DNA of 41,268 nt from an uncultured Oscillospiraceae bacterium (GTDB lineage Bacteria; Bacillota; Clostridia; Oscillospirales; Oscillospiraceae): assembly GCA_904419145.1 (NCBI GenBank), contig CAJFQQ010000023.1, positions 1 to 41,268 on the forward strand, given 5' to 3'. Made by a program: the position numbers and the translations under genes. A model generated the notes under the pieces. That model was not told the origin of the DNA. It worked only from the letters and a program-made list of their open reading frames with translations, and made no database searches. Shown here piece by piece: positions 1 to 7,045 of the stretch; position 1 is the stretch's first letter, and every line of letters begins with the position of its first letter.

Positions 1-1016
1 TCGGGGTTGATGCCCTTGAAGCCCTCCTTGCCGGTGAGCTTCTTCACCTCGTCCTGCACGGCGGGGATCCGGCTGGAGCCGCCCACCATCAGGACCTTGG
101 AAATGTCATTGCCGCTGAGGCCCGCGTCGCTCATGGCCTGGCGCACCGGACCGGCGGTGGCGTCCACCAGGTGGGCGGTGAGCTCATTGAACTTCGCCCG
201 GGTCAGGGTCAGATCCAGGTGCTTGGGGCCGGTGGCGTCGGCGGTGATATAGGGCAGGTTGATGTTGGTGGAGGTGACGCCGGAGAGCTCGATCTTGGCC
301 TTCTCGGCAGCCTCCTTCAGACGCTGCATGGCCACCTTGTCGCCGCTGAGGTCCACGCCGTCGCTCTTCTTGAACTCGCCCACCATCCAGTCCATGACGC
401 ACTTATCAAAGTCATCGCCGCCCAGGCGGTTGTTGCCGGCGGTGGCCAGCACCTCGATCACGCCGTCGCCGATCTCCAGGATGGACACATCGAAGGTGCC
501 GCCGCCCAGGTCGTAGACCATGATCTTCTGATCGGACTCCTTATCCAAACCATAGGCCAGGGCCGCGGCGGTAGGCTCGTTGATGATCCGCTTGACCTCC
601 AGGCCCGCGATCTTGCCGGCGTCCTTGGTGGCCTGGCGCTGTGCGTCGGTGAAGTAGGCGGGGACGGTGATGACCGCCTCGGTCACCGTGGAGCCCAGGT
701 AGGCCTCCGCGTCCGCCTTCAGCTTCTGCAGGATCATGGCGCTGATCTCCTGGGGGGTGTACTTCTTGCCGTCGATGGTGACCTTGTAGTCGCTGCCCAT
801 CTCACGCTTGATGGAGGAGATGGTGCGGTCGGGGTTGGTGATGGCCTGGCGCTTTGCCACCTGGCCCACCATACGCTCGCCGGTCTTGGAAAATGCCACC
901 ACAGACGGAGTAGTGCGGTTGCCCTCTGCGTTGGGGATGACGACAGCCTCGCCGCCCTCCATGACGGCCACACAGCTATTGGTTGTACCTAAGTCGATAC
1001 CGATTACTTTTGCCAT
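1..1016 (-). CDS. dnaK: Chaperone DnaK (Hsp70), 3' end outside window
   Basis: This is the ATPase domain of the Hsp70 chaperone, which refolds cytosolic proteins together with DnaJ and GrpE. The first 338 codons are present and the substrate-binding domain lies beyond the window edge. Visible motifs are the phosphate-1 loop [13 protein letters not shown] at the N-terminus, phosphate-2 [13 protein letters not shown] near residue 170 and the adenosine motif [11 protein letters not shown] near residue 320. The start is supported by AGGAGG placed 10 bases upstream of ATG. It is the third gene of hrcA-grpE-dnaK and should share the CIRCE-controlled promoter. It is separated from grpE by 204 bases holding four hairpins, which may change its expression relative to grpE. 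Confidence 0.98.
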   Translation of the reverse strand, partial: MAKVIGIDLGTTNSCVAVMEGGEAVVIPNAEGNRTTPSVVAFSKTGERMVGQVAKRQAITNPDRTISSIKREMGSDYKVTIDGKKYTPQEISAMILQKLKADAEAYLGSTVTEAVITVPAYFTDAQRQATKDAGKIAGLEVKRIINEPTAAALAYGLDKESDQKIMVYDLGGGTFDVSILEIGDGVIEVLATAGNNRLGGDDFDKCVMDWMVGEFKKSDGVDLSGDKVAMQRLKEAAEKAKIELSGVTSTNINLPYITADATGPKHLDLTLTRAKFNELTAHLVDATAGPVRQAMSDAGLSGNDISKVLMVGGSSRIPAVQDEVKKLTGKEGFKGINP

Positions 1017-1093
1017 AATAAACAGCCTCCTAAATCTATAGAAAAATTTTTTATTTTAACAATTTTGTATTGGGATACGCATTTTTCATGGTA

Positions 1094-1212
1094 TTTTTCT
1101 GACGACATGCGCGTCAGAAAAATCCGTTGACCCAGCCGCCCTGGGCGGCGTCACCAGTGACCGCTGTCACTGGTGTCCTCCAGCCGAAGCCCAGCGCAGC
1201 GGGTTCGGCTGG
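1094..1212. repeat. Array of four hairpins between grpE and dnaK
   Basis: Four perfect or near-perfect inverted repeats lie one after another. Positions 1094-1122 have 10-11 bp arms with the loop GACATGCGC. Positions 1135-1149 have arms GCCGCC/GGCGGC. Positions 1152-1175 have arms CACCAGTGAC/GTCACTGGTG. Positions 1180-1212 have arms CCAGCCGAA/TTCGGCTGG around a GC-rich centre. The first has A/T-rich outer arms like a bidirectional terminator, but it sits inside the hrcA-grpE-dnaK operon. It may attenuate or process the message. The loop of the first and the centre of the fourth recur elsewhere in the window (20080-20088; 4816-4840 and 5442-5466). Confidence 0.8.
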
Positions 1213-1220
1213 AAAACGAA

Positions 1221-1838
1221 TTAGTTGGCGACCTGTACTGTGGCGTGACGAATCACTTTATCTCCCAGCAGGAATCCCTTCTGGAACACCTGGGACACCA
1301 CGTTCTCCCCCAGGTTTTCATCCTCGATGTGGAGCACCGCGTTGTGCTTTTCCGGGTCAAAGGGCTCGCCCACCGGGTCCACCACTGTGACGCCCAACTT
1401 GCTGAGGATGCCCTCCAACTCGTGGAAGATCATGGTCATGCCCTTCTTGTGGACGTTGTCCTCGTCCCCCTCCTGGGAGACCGCCCGCTCCAGGTTGTCA
1501 TAGACCTCCAGGAACTTCTGGATGGTGTCGGCCTTGGCGTCCTGATAGATGGACTCCTTCTCCTTCTGGGTGCGCTTGCGGTAGTTGTCGTACTCCGCCA
1601 TCAGCCGCAGGTGCTGGTCGTTCAGCGCGGCCAGCTGCCCGGCCAGGCCCTCCATCTTCTCCATCTCCTCCCGGGTGACGGTGAAGGTCTCGGCCTCCCT
1701 GGCCTCGGCGGATGCCGCCTCTTTCTTCTCAGCAGTCTGCGCGCTCTCCGCCGTTTCCTGGGGGGCGGCGCTCTCCGGCTGCTTCTTCTGCACCGGATCG
1801 CTCTCCGGCGCCTTATTGTTCTTCTGTTCCTTGCTCAT
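1221..1838 (-). CDS. grpE: Nucleotide exchange factor GrpE
   Basis: GrpE releases ADP from DnaK and so resets the chaperone cycle. The 205-residue length is normal for the family. The first 60 or so residues are acidic, low in complexity and probably disordered. A long coiled-coil region follows (LAALNDQHLRLMAEYDNYRKR) and then the C-terminal beta-domain with the typical segments GVTVVDPVGEPFDPEKHNAV and VSQVFQKGFLLGDKVIRHA. The ATG overlaps the hrcA stop codon in an ATGA arrangement, so translation is probably coupled. The gene precedes dnaK in the same operon and should be induced by heat through HrcA. Confidence 0.98.
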   Translation of the reverse strand: MSKEQKNNKAPESDPVQKKQPESAAPQETAESAQTAEKKEAASAEAREAETFTVTREEMEKMEGLAGQLAALNDQHLRLMAEYDNYRKRTQKEKESIYQDAKADTIQKFLEVYDNLERAVSQEGDEDNVHKKGMTMIFHELEGILSKLGVTVVDPVGEPFDPEKHNAVLHIEDENLGENVVSQVFQKGFLLGDKVIRHATVQVAN

Positions 1839-2902
1839 GACTCTTCGCTATCCTCCTTGGGCGTGGGAGGCAACCCCTCCCGCTCCTGCTTTCCAAACAT
1901 TCTCGTCAGGCCCTCGGCAAAGTAGCTCAGCCGGGCGGCCACCGTGGCATAGTCCATGCGGGTGGGGCCCACCACGCCGATGAGGCCCCGCATATTGTCG
2001 CCGATATCGTAGCTTGCCACCACGACGCTGGTGTCCTTCAGGGCCTCGTTCACATTCTCCGGTCCGATCAGGATCTGCATGTGGGAGCCCTCCGCCGGTA
2101 CCGGCAGGTTCTCCGGGTTCTCCACCATGAAGCTCATCAGCTCGTGGGCCTTGTCGGCGTCCCGGAACTCCGGGAGCTTCAAAATGTTGTTGGCTCCGGC
2201 GGTCACCGCCCGGTTCTTCTCGCTGCCCTCCAGCACCTCGATACCGTAGTTCACTGCCACATTCAGCGTGACAAAGGCGTGGGGGGACATCTCTCCGGAC
2301 AGATCCATCAGCCGCCGGCTCATCTCCGAGACGTGCAGATGGGTGAACTGGCTGTTCAGCAGCGCCGCCAAGTCCGACAGGGCGGCGGCGTCCACCGGCA
2401 GCTCCGTGTGGAGCAGGCGGCTCTTGACCCGGCTGTCCTCGGTCATCACCACGGCGATAAAGCTCTGGGCATCCACCGGCAACAGATCAAAGCGCTGGAC
2501 CGCCAGCTCGCTCTTGACGCCGGCCATGGCGTAGGCCGGATAATTCACCAGCGCCGCGGCCATCTGCCCGGCCTTGGAGATCACCCCGTCCAGCTCCTGC
2601 ATCTTCATCTGCAGGGCCTGGTTGATCTCCTCCGTCTCCTGCAGGCTCAGCGCCCGCTGCTCCATCAGCTCATTGACGTACAGCCGGTAACCCTTGGGGG
2701 ACGGGACCCGTCCGGCGGAGGTATGGGGCTGCTCCAGGTAGCCCATCTCCACCAGGTCCGCCAGCTCGTTGCGGATGGTGGCGGTGCTGACCTTGCTGGT
2801 GAGCTGCTGCGCAATGGCCTTGGAGCCCACCGGCTCGGCGGTGGCGATGTAGTTTTCGATCACCACTTTTAATATTTCCTTTTTCCGTGGCGTCAATTCC
2901 AT
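1835..2902 (-). CDS. hrcA: Heat-inducible transcription repressor HrcA
   Basis: HrcA binds the CIRCE operator and represses the class I heat-shock genes, with its activity depending on GroEL in known systems. The 355-residue protein has an N-terminal winged helix-turn-helix (LTPRKKEILKVVIENYIAT, then STATIRNELADLVEMGYL) and the long C-terminal GAF-like domain ending in GLIGVVGPTRMDYATVAARLSY. It is the first gene of the operon and a CIRCE element lies just 13 bases upstream of its start codon, so it is autoregulated. Its stop codon overlaps the grpE start. Nothing appears broken. Confidence 0.98.
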   Translation of the reverse strand: MELTPRKKEILKVVIENYIATAEPVGSKAIAQQLTSKVSTATIRNELADLVEMGYLEQPHTSAGRVPSPKGYRLYVNELMEQRALSLQETEEINQALQMKMQELDGVISKAGQMAAALVNYPAYAMAGVKSELAVQRFDLLPVDAQSFIAVVMTEDSRVKSRLLHTELPVDAAALSDLAALLNSQFTHLHVSEMSRRLMDLSGEMSPHAFVTLNVAVNYGIEVLEGSEKNRAVTAGANNILKLPEFRDADKAHELMSFMVENPENLPVPAEGSHMQILIGPENVNEALKDTSVVVASYDIGDNMRGLIGVVGPTRMDYATVAARLSYFAEGLTRMFGKQEREGLPPTPKEDSEES

Positions 2903-2914
2903 AAGCCAGCTCCT

Positions 2915-2941
2915 TTAGCACTCCCTCTCCCGGAGTGCTAA
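2915..2941 (-). promoter_or_regulatory. CIRCE operator
   Basis: This is a perfect match to the CIRCE consensus: TTAGCACTC, nine bases, GAGTGCTAA. It overlaps the expected transcription start of the hrcA promoter and lies just upstream of the hrcA ribosome binding region. HrcA bound here would block transcription of hrcA-grpE-dnaK. Confidence 0.98.
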
Positions 2942-2945
2942 ACTG

Positions 2946-2974
2946 AGTGTAGCACCAGTTGGCCCCCTTGTCAA
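2946..2974 (-). promoter_or_regulatory. Sigma-A promoter of hrcA operon
   Basis: The minus strand shows TTGACA (2969-2974), a 17-base spacer and TACACT (2946-2951). The predicted start of transcription falls inside the adjacent CIRCE element, which fits repression by HrcA. Confidence 0.9.
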
Positions 2975-3016
2975 TGGGTAGACAGCCCCGGACTTTGAAC
3001 AATTTGTAAATTCAAG

Positions 3017-3057
3017 GAAAAACGGCCCGTCTGCCGGGTCTCCCCGGCGGACAGGCC
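3017..3057 (-). terminator. Terminator after the TPM-domain gene
   Basis: Read on the minus strand, a stem of about 15 bp with one or two imperfections and a four-base loop is followed by TTTTT (complement of 3017-3022). It lies 28 bases past the stop of the TPM-domain gene and upstream of the hrcA promoter, so it separates the two operons. Confidence 0.9.
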
Positions 3058-3084
3058 GCCATGTGTTGGGTTATACTATTGGTC

Positions 3085-4071
3085 TCAGTTGCCAAAGCCG
3101 CCCCCGCCGAAGTCTCCGCCTCTGCCGAAGTCTCCGCCGCCGAAGCCGCCTCCACCGAAGTCTCCGCCCCGGGAGAAGCCGCCACCGCCGAAGCCGCCGC
3201 TGCCAAAACCGCCGCCCCGATCAAAGCCGCCGCCAAAGGCGCCGCCGTCGTCTCTTGGCGGGTGGGAACCGAAGGAACCACCTCCAAAGGGGGGATGGGG
3301 GCCATCGCCGGGCCCTCTGGGCGGACGGGGCGGGCGCCTGTGGCCCCACCACACACCCCGGGGATGGTACCACCACAAAATCGGCCGGAATACCACCGGA
3401 GGAACTTCCATCCCTCCGTAGCGGCGGTACCAAACACCATAGCGCATCTGATCCAGCGCGAACAATACCAAACCCATTACCAGAATCAGAATCACCGCCA
3501 GGACAACTACTATAACCGGGTCATTTGTGCCGGAAATAAAAGCATTTTCATGGAACAGCAGGTGAATATTGGCAAACAGGTTCTCCACGCCGTCATCATA
3601 GTTCCCCGCCATAAAGTCTTCGTAAAGATAGGCGCCCAGGTAGTTGCTCTCCGTGCCGCCGAAGCGGTCGCGGAAGTCGCCGCTGGAGAGGAGATAGGCG
3701 TCCTGTCCCTGAATATCCAGCAGGAGGATGGCGTCGTTTTCTCCCAGCTTCAGCCGGTCCGCCCAGTCCCATGCCGCCTCCTCCGTGGTGCTGGAGACAA
3801 AGGGCTCCGCCACCACCGCCAGGATGCTGCCGGACCACTCGTCCCAGTTGGCGTCATAGACCGCCAGGGCCTCCTCTGTGTTCTCCGAGAGGACATTTGC
3901 GTTATCCACGATGTACTCCCGGTAGTAGGCTGTGGACAGGGAGGTGTCCAGCGCTTCTCCCCCCTCCGGGGTCACCACCACCGGGCGGTGGCTGATGCCC
4001 CAGACCGAGGCCAGGGCGATGGCCAGCACCATCACCAGGATCGCTACGCCTTTTTTCTGAAACAGCTTCAT
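3085..4071 (-). CDS. TPM-domain membrane protein with Gly-rich tail
   Basis: The 328-residue protein has an N-terminal membrane segment (about residues 8-25), then an extracytoplasmic TPM/YgcG-like domain (about 45-170, with YIVDNANVLSENTEE and NDAILLLDIQGQDAYLLSSG). A second membrane segment follows (VIVVVLAVILILVMGLVLFAL), then a cytosolic tail that ends in roughly 75 residues of Gly/Phe/Asp repeats (GGGGFGGGDFGRGGDF). TPM-domain proteins have been linked to membrane protein quality control and to phosphatase activity. The substrate here is unknown. It overlaps the upstream XRE regulator gene by ATGA, so the two are co-translated. The Gly-rich tail is typical of YgcG-type proteins and may vary in length between strains. 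Confidence 0.88.
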   Translation of the reverse strand: MKLFQKKGVAILVMVLAIALASVWGISHRPVVVTPEGGEALDTSLSTAYYREYIVDNANVLSENTEEALAVYDANWDEWSGSILAVVAEPFVSSTTEEAAWDWADRLKLGENDAILLLDIQGQDAYLLSSGDFRDRFGGTESNYLGAYLYEDFMAGNYDDGVENLFANIHLLFHENAFISGTNDPVIVVVLAVILILVMGLVLFALDQMRYGVWYRRYGGMEVPPVVFRPILWWYHPRGVWWGHRRPPRPPRGPGDGPHPPFGGGSFGSHPPRDDGGAFGGGFDRGGGFGSGGFGGGGFSRGGDFGGGGFGGGDFGRGGDFGGGGFGN

Positions 4072-4307
4072 GGGGTTGTCTCCTTTTTCCCGGGGGCCGA
4101 ATCGTCCCGCCCCGCCAATTCATCCAGGGATATGCCAAAATAGTCCGCTATCCGCACCAATACCGACAGCTGGGGCTCCCGCTCATTGCGCTCGTAATAT
4201 TGATATGCCCGCAGGCTGATTCCAAGCTGGTCCGCCAGCTCCTGCTGCTTCAGGCCGTGAGCCTTCCGCAGCAGCCGCAAATTTTCTGAAAATGTCATGT
4301 TTCTCAC
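4068..4307 (-). CDS. XRE-family HTH regulator (second of pair)
   Basis: This 79-residue protein is almost entirely one Cro/C1-type helix-turn-helix domain (LRLLRKAHGLKQQELADQLG, ISLRAYQYYERNEREPQ, LVRIADYFGISLDELAGR). The reading frame opens at a GTG two bases after the upstream stop, and an ATG three codons later (4298) is an equally possible start. No strong ribosome binding site precedes either, which suggests translational coupling. It resembles the adjacent upstream protein in layout and probably arose by tandem duplication. It overlaps the TPM-domain gene and may regulate that operon. This is inference from context. Confidence 0.85.
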   Translation of the reverse strand: MRNMTFSENLRLLRKAHGLKQQELADQLGISLRAYQYYERNEREPQLSVLVRIADYFGISLDELAGRDDSAPGKKETTP

Positions 4308-4308
4308 A

Positions 4309-4509
4309 CTAGCGTGTTCGACCTACCAGGTCGTCTAAGGACACATCAAACAGGTCCGCCAAGGCAATCAAGGTTGGAAGCTGGGGATACCGGTCTCCAT
4401 ATTCATAGCGCTGATAAGCGCGAACCACAACGCCGACCTTCTCGGCCACCTGTTTTTGGGATAGCCCGCTTTTTTCTCGAAATTGCAAAAGGTTTTCTGC
4501 CAGTCTCAT
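4309..4509 (-). CDS. XRE-family HTH regulator (first of pair)
   Basis: The protein is a single Cro/C1-type helix-turn-helix (LLQFREKSGLSQKQVAEKVG, VVVRAYQRYEYGDRYPQLPTL, ALADLFDVSLDDLVGR), 66 residues from the chosen ATG at 4509. The frame stays open to 4593, but that N-terminal extension is encoded by a GC-rich hairpin repeat and looks spurious, so the ATG that begins MRLAENLLQF was preferred even though its ribosome binding site is weak. It is followed with almost no gap by a second XRE gene and the TPM-domain gene. The three probably form one operon. Ligand and target are unknown. Confidence 0.82.
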   Translation of the reverse strand: MRLAENLLQFREKSGLSQKQVAEKVGVVVRAYQRYEYGDRYPQLPTLIALADLFDVSLDDLVGRTR

Positions 4510-4545
4510 ATTTTCTCGGCTTCCCATTTTTTCAGCAGTGCCTGC

Positions 4546-4650
4546 CGGAGGTGTTTCGCGCCTCCGGGCGCGAGGGACGATTCCACCCCCCATTTTCTTT
4601 TTGTCATACCGAAAAGGGCAGGGAGGTTTCGCGCCTCCGGGCGCGAGGCC
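4546..4650. repeat. Duplicated small GC hairpin
   Basis: The hairpin TTTCGCGCCTCCGGGCGCGA occurs twice here, near 4553-4572 and 4628-4647. A shorter relative (TTTCGCGCTCCGGCGCGA) lies at the matching edge of repeat copy 2 near 39303-39320. The first occurrence overlaps the open extension of the XRE gene. Confidence 0.75.
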
Positions 4651-5310
4651 CTTTTGGCACGGCCCAAAAGGGCCGAAAAAGCCGCTTAGGGGCTGCGGCC
4701 CCTAAGGACCCCATTGATGTACAATAAGGTGCCTGCTTCGTCGGCGCAAACTGCGTATCGCTTGTTTCCGCCTATCGGCGAAAATGCGCTCACTCCGTTG
4801 CGCCTCCTCTCCCCACCGGACCCGCTGCGCTGGGCTCCGGCGGGGGTCCCCAAACGGCGCGAGGATATCGTCTTGCCTCTGCGCCCCCTTCCGGGCCTTC
4901 CGCTTCGCTAGGCCCTGCCTGGGCGGGCATCCAGGCTGCTTCGCCCCCGATACCGCGCCTGGTGCGGTGGGTAACGGGAGCACCAGCCCCTTTCCTCAGG
5001 TCACCACCGCACCATAAACTGCAAGAGAAAAAGAGAAGCAACTCTTCTCTTGTCTTAGTGGGTCACCGTTTCACAGGCCGACAGGCGTACTACGGAGACT
5101 GCCGGGGTCCGTAGGTAATCCCGCTACCGACATAGTTTCTAAAGTAGCCCCCTCCACGACCCTGTTCCAAAAACTTGGGGTCCTTAGGGGTAACGCCCCT
5201 AAGTGCCCTTTTGCCTACTTTTCCGGCATGGGAAAAGTAGGCCCCCGGAGGGTCGGAGGCCCTCATCCTCGGCAGGGCTGCCGAAACCTGCATGCTGGCA
5301 CGAAATTCCC
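4620..5310. repeat. Dispersed structured repeat, copy 1
   Basis: No convincing protein is encoded here. The segment matches 39302-39945 in a colinear way. Shared blocks in order are a GGCCCTTTTGG hairpin, the hairpin CTTAGGGGCTGCGGCCCC, ATATCGTCTTGCC, CCCCTTCCGGGCCTT, CACCGCACCAT, AAAAGAGAAGC, AGGCCGACAGGCG, GGTCCGTAGGTAATCCCG, CCCTCCACGACCCTG, GGGGTCCTTAGGGG and GCCTACTTTT. Each end of the core, read outwards, carries GGGG(T)CCTTAGGGG followed by its own complement, so the core of about 530 bp (4684-5212) has inverted ends that are themselves hairpins. Compared with copy 2 it carries an extra block near 4745-4865. It could be a non-autonomous mobile element or a structured RNA gene. I do not recognise the family. 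Confidence 0.75.
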
Positions 5311-5311
5311 C

Positions 5312-5362
5312 TCAGCCCCGCAGCTCCAGGAGCTTCGCCTTCAGCTCCCCTTCGATCCGGCC
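5312..5362 (-). pseudogene. Remnant of a second telA 3' end
   Basis: On the minus strand this piece encodes GRIEGELKAKLLELRG and a stop codon, against GRIEGELKAKLMELRG and stop for the intact telA at 5511. About a dozen of the 51 bases differ, yet only one residue changes and the stop changes from TAA to TGA. The divergence therefore built up while the sequence was a functional gene end. It is probably what remains of a diverged allele or paralogue of telA, left by recombination. It lies directly next to dispersed repeat copy 1. Confidence 0.75.
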
Positions 5363-5412
5363 CGCGGCGTCACGTGCTCCATATCTCTCGCACCCGCCAT
5401 AAGGCAGGTGCT

Positions 5413-5475
5413 CGCTCATTCCGCCGCTCCGCCTCTCCCCACCGGACCCGCTGCGCTGGGCTCCGGCGGGGGCCC
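5413..5475. repeat. Internal duplicate of a block from 4785-4850
   Basis: The block running from GCTCATTCCG through CTCTCCCCACCGGACCCG to CTCCGGCGGGGG closely repeats the sequence at about 4788-4847. Both contain the hairpin core CCCGCTGCGCTGGG with CCGGA/TCCGG arms. A related hairpin in the opposite orientation is at 1180-1212. Confidence 0.75.
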
Positions 5476-5510
5476 TGGAGCTGGGCTGTCCAGATACCCT
5501 CTGCCGCACC

Positions 5511-6689
5511 TTAACCTCTTAATTCCATCAGCTTCGCCTTCAATTCTCCTTCGATCCGGCCCAGCTCCACTTCGGCCTCCTTGCGCTTCTGGGCGCCGTC
5601 CTTCTGGATCTGGATGACCTCGTCCAGGGTGGAGATCAGCTGCTGGTTGGTGTGCTGCAGCGTCTCGATGTCGATGATGCTCCGCTCCGCCTCCTTGGCG
5701 GTGTTGATGGTGCCCATCTTCAGCATATCCGCGTTCTTCTTCAGCAGCTCATTGGTAGCCTCAGTGACAGCCGTCTGGGCTGCGGTGGCCTTGCGGCTGT
5801 TCTCCAGGCCCAGGGCCAGCACCATCTGGCTCTTCCACAGGGGGATGGTGTTCACCAGGGAGGACTGGATCTTCTCCACCATCAGCGTGTCGTTGTTCTG
5901 GAGCATCCGGGTCTGGGGGCCCATCTGGATGGACACCATCCGCGTCAGCTCCAGGTCGTGGAGCTTCTTCTCAAAGCGGTTGCACATCTGCATCATGTCG
6001 TTGTAGGCCTGGGCATCCTCGGCGGTGCCGGTGGCCTCGGCCTTTTTCCGCAGCTCCTCCAGATCTGTGGTCTTGACCTCCTCCAGCCGCTTCTTCCCGG
6101 CCAGGATATACATGGTCAGTTCCTTGTAGTACTTGAGGTTCAGCTCATACATCTCGTCGAACATGGCGATGTCCTTCATCAGGGTGATCTGGTGCTGCTC
6201 CAGCTCACGGCAGATCTTGTCCACGCTGGCCTCGGCCTTGCCATACTGGGCCTTCATGGTCTCCATCTTGTTGCCGGCCTTTTTGAAGAAGCCGAAGATG
6301 CCCTTCTTCTCCTCCTCGTCCGCGCCGAAGTTCTTCAGCTCCACCACCAGATTGGTGAGGGTGTCCCCCACCTCGCCCAGGTCCTTGTTGCGCACGTTGT
6401 TCAGGGCGTTCTCCGAGAAGGTGGAGACGCTCTTCTGGGCGGCGGAGCCATACTGCAGCACCAGCTGGCTGTCGGTAATGTCGATCTTCTTGGAGAATTC
6501 CTCCACCATTTTCTTCTCCGCGTCGGTGAGCATGGAGTCGTCCAGCTTCACCGGCTCGATTTTTTTCTCCTCCTGAGCGGGCGCCGCCGGGGCCTCATTG
6601 CCCAGCACCAGCTGCGGCGCCGCCTCTGCCGCGCTGTCGTTGGGGGTCAGGGTCAGCTCGGGCATCATACTCGCGTTGTTGTCACTCAT
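5511..6689 (-). CDS. telA: TelA/KlaA-family toxic anion resistance protein
   Basis: The 392-residue protein belongs to the TelA family, first linked to tellurite and other toxic anion resistance and often found in stress gene clusters. Molecular function is unproven. The first 60 residues are Ala/Pro/Glu-rich and variable. The rest is helical, with the conserved segments ALNNVRNKDLGEVGDTLTNL, GIFGFFKKAGNKME, MDIAMFDEMYELNLKYYKEL-like helices and NDTLMVEKIQSSLVNTIPLWK. It is the last gene of an xpaC-small membrane protein-telA operon, an order seen widely in Firmicutes. No terminator directly follows. A diverged copy of its last 17 codons lies 150 bases downstream. Confidence 0.93.
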   Translation of the reverse strand: MSDNNASMMPELTLTPNDSAAEAAPQLVLGNEAPAAPAQEEKKIEPVKLDDSMLTDAEKKMVEEFSKKIDITDSQLVLQYGSAAQKSVSTFSENALNNVRNKDLGEVGDTLTNLVVELKNFGADEEEKKGIFGFFKKAGNKMETMKAQYGKAEASVDKICRELEQHQITLMKDIAMFDEMYELNLKYYKELTMYILAGKKRLEEVKTTDLEELRKKAEATGTAEDAQAYNDMMQMCNRFEKKLHDLELTRMVSIQMGPQTRMLQNNDTLMVEKIQSSLVNTIPLWKSQMVLALGLENSRKATAAQTAVTEATNELLKKNADMLKMGTINTAKEAERSIIDIETLQHTNQQLISTLDEVIQIQKDGAQKRKEAEVELGRIEGELKAKLMELRG

Positions 6690-6797
6690 AGCTTCTTCCT
6701 CCGTTTATGATGAAGTGATATCGTTTGCTTGCCACATTCGTTTCCACCGTTCCAGGCTGGCGGCAGCCGGCGGCGTTCTTCCCATCTGGCTGCACGC

Positions 6798-7016
6798 TCA
6801 CGGCGCGTCCTCTTTCCCGCCCTGCTTCCGCGCCCACAGGCCTCGAACCGCGCCGAAGATGTCCCACACCGCCATCAGCAGGCACAGGACGCCCAGGGGC
6901 AGGTTATACCAGGACTGGTCCGATGCTTTGACCAGCCAGATCCAATAGATCCCCAGCCATGCAAAAACCAGTCCGCCAACCAGCTGGGATATGATTCGCG
7001 GGATAGACTGCTTCAT
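6798..7016 (-). CDS. Small two-helix membrane protein
   Basis: I do not recognise a named family. The chosen ATG has GGGAGG eight bases upstream and gives 72 residues (MKQSIPRIISQLVGGLVF...). An upstream in-frame ATG seven codons earlier lacks such a site. There are two predicted membrane segments, about residues 8-27 and 38-58, joined by a short loop with LVKASDQSWYN, and a basic end (LWARKQGGKEDAP). It sits 29 bases after xpaC and 108 bases before telA, so it is probably co-expressed with both and may act with them at the membrane. Confidence 0.78.
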   Translation of the reverse strand: MKQSIPRIISQLVGGLVFAWLGIYWIWLVKASDQSWYNLPLGVLCLLMAVWDIFGAVRGLWARKQGGKEDAP

Positions 7017-7045
7017 CTCCGCACCTCCCGGATGCACGCCCCCTC

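Noticed and set aside
4509-4593. Longer N-terminus for the first XRE regulator
   Set aside because: The extension is encoded by the GC hairpin repeat, is not protein-like and precedes a complete helix-turn-helix domain.
4702-5041. Short open frames inside repeat copy 1, with partly similar ones in copy 2 (39164-39596)
   Set aside because: The similarity follows the DNA repeat, frames are not kept throughout, the translations are Ala/Gly/Arg/Pro-rich, and no ribosome binding sites are seen.
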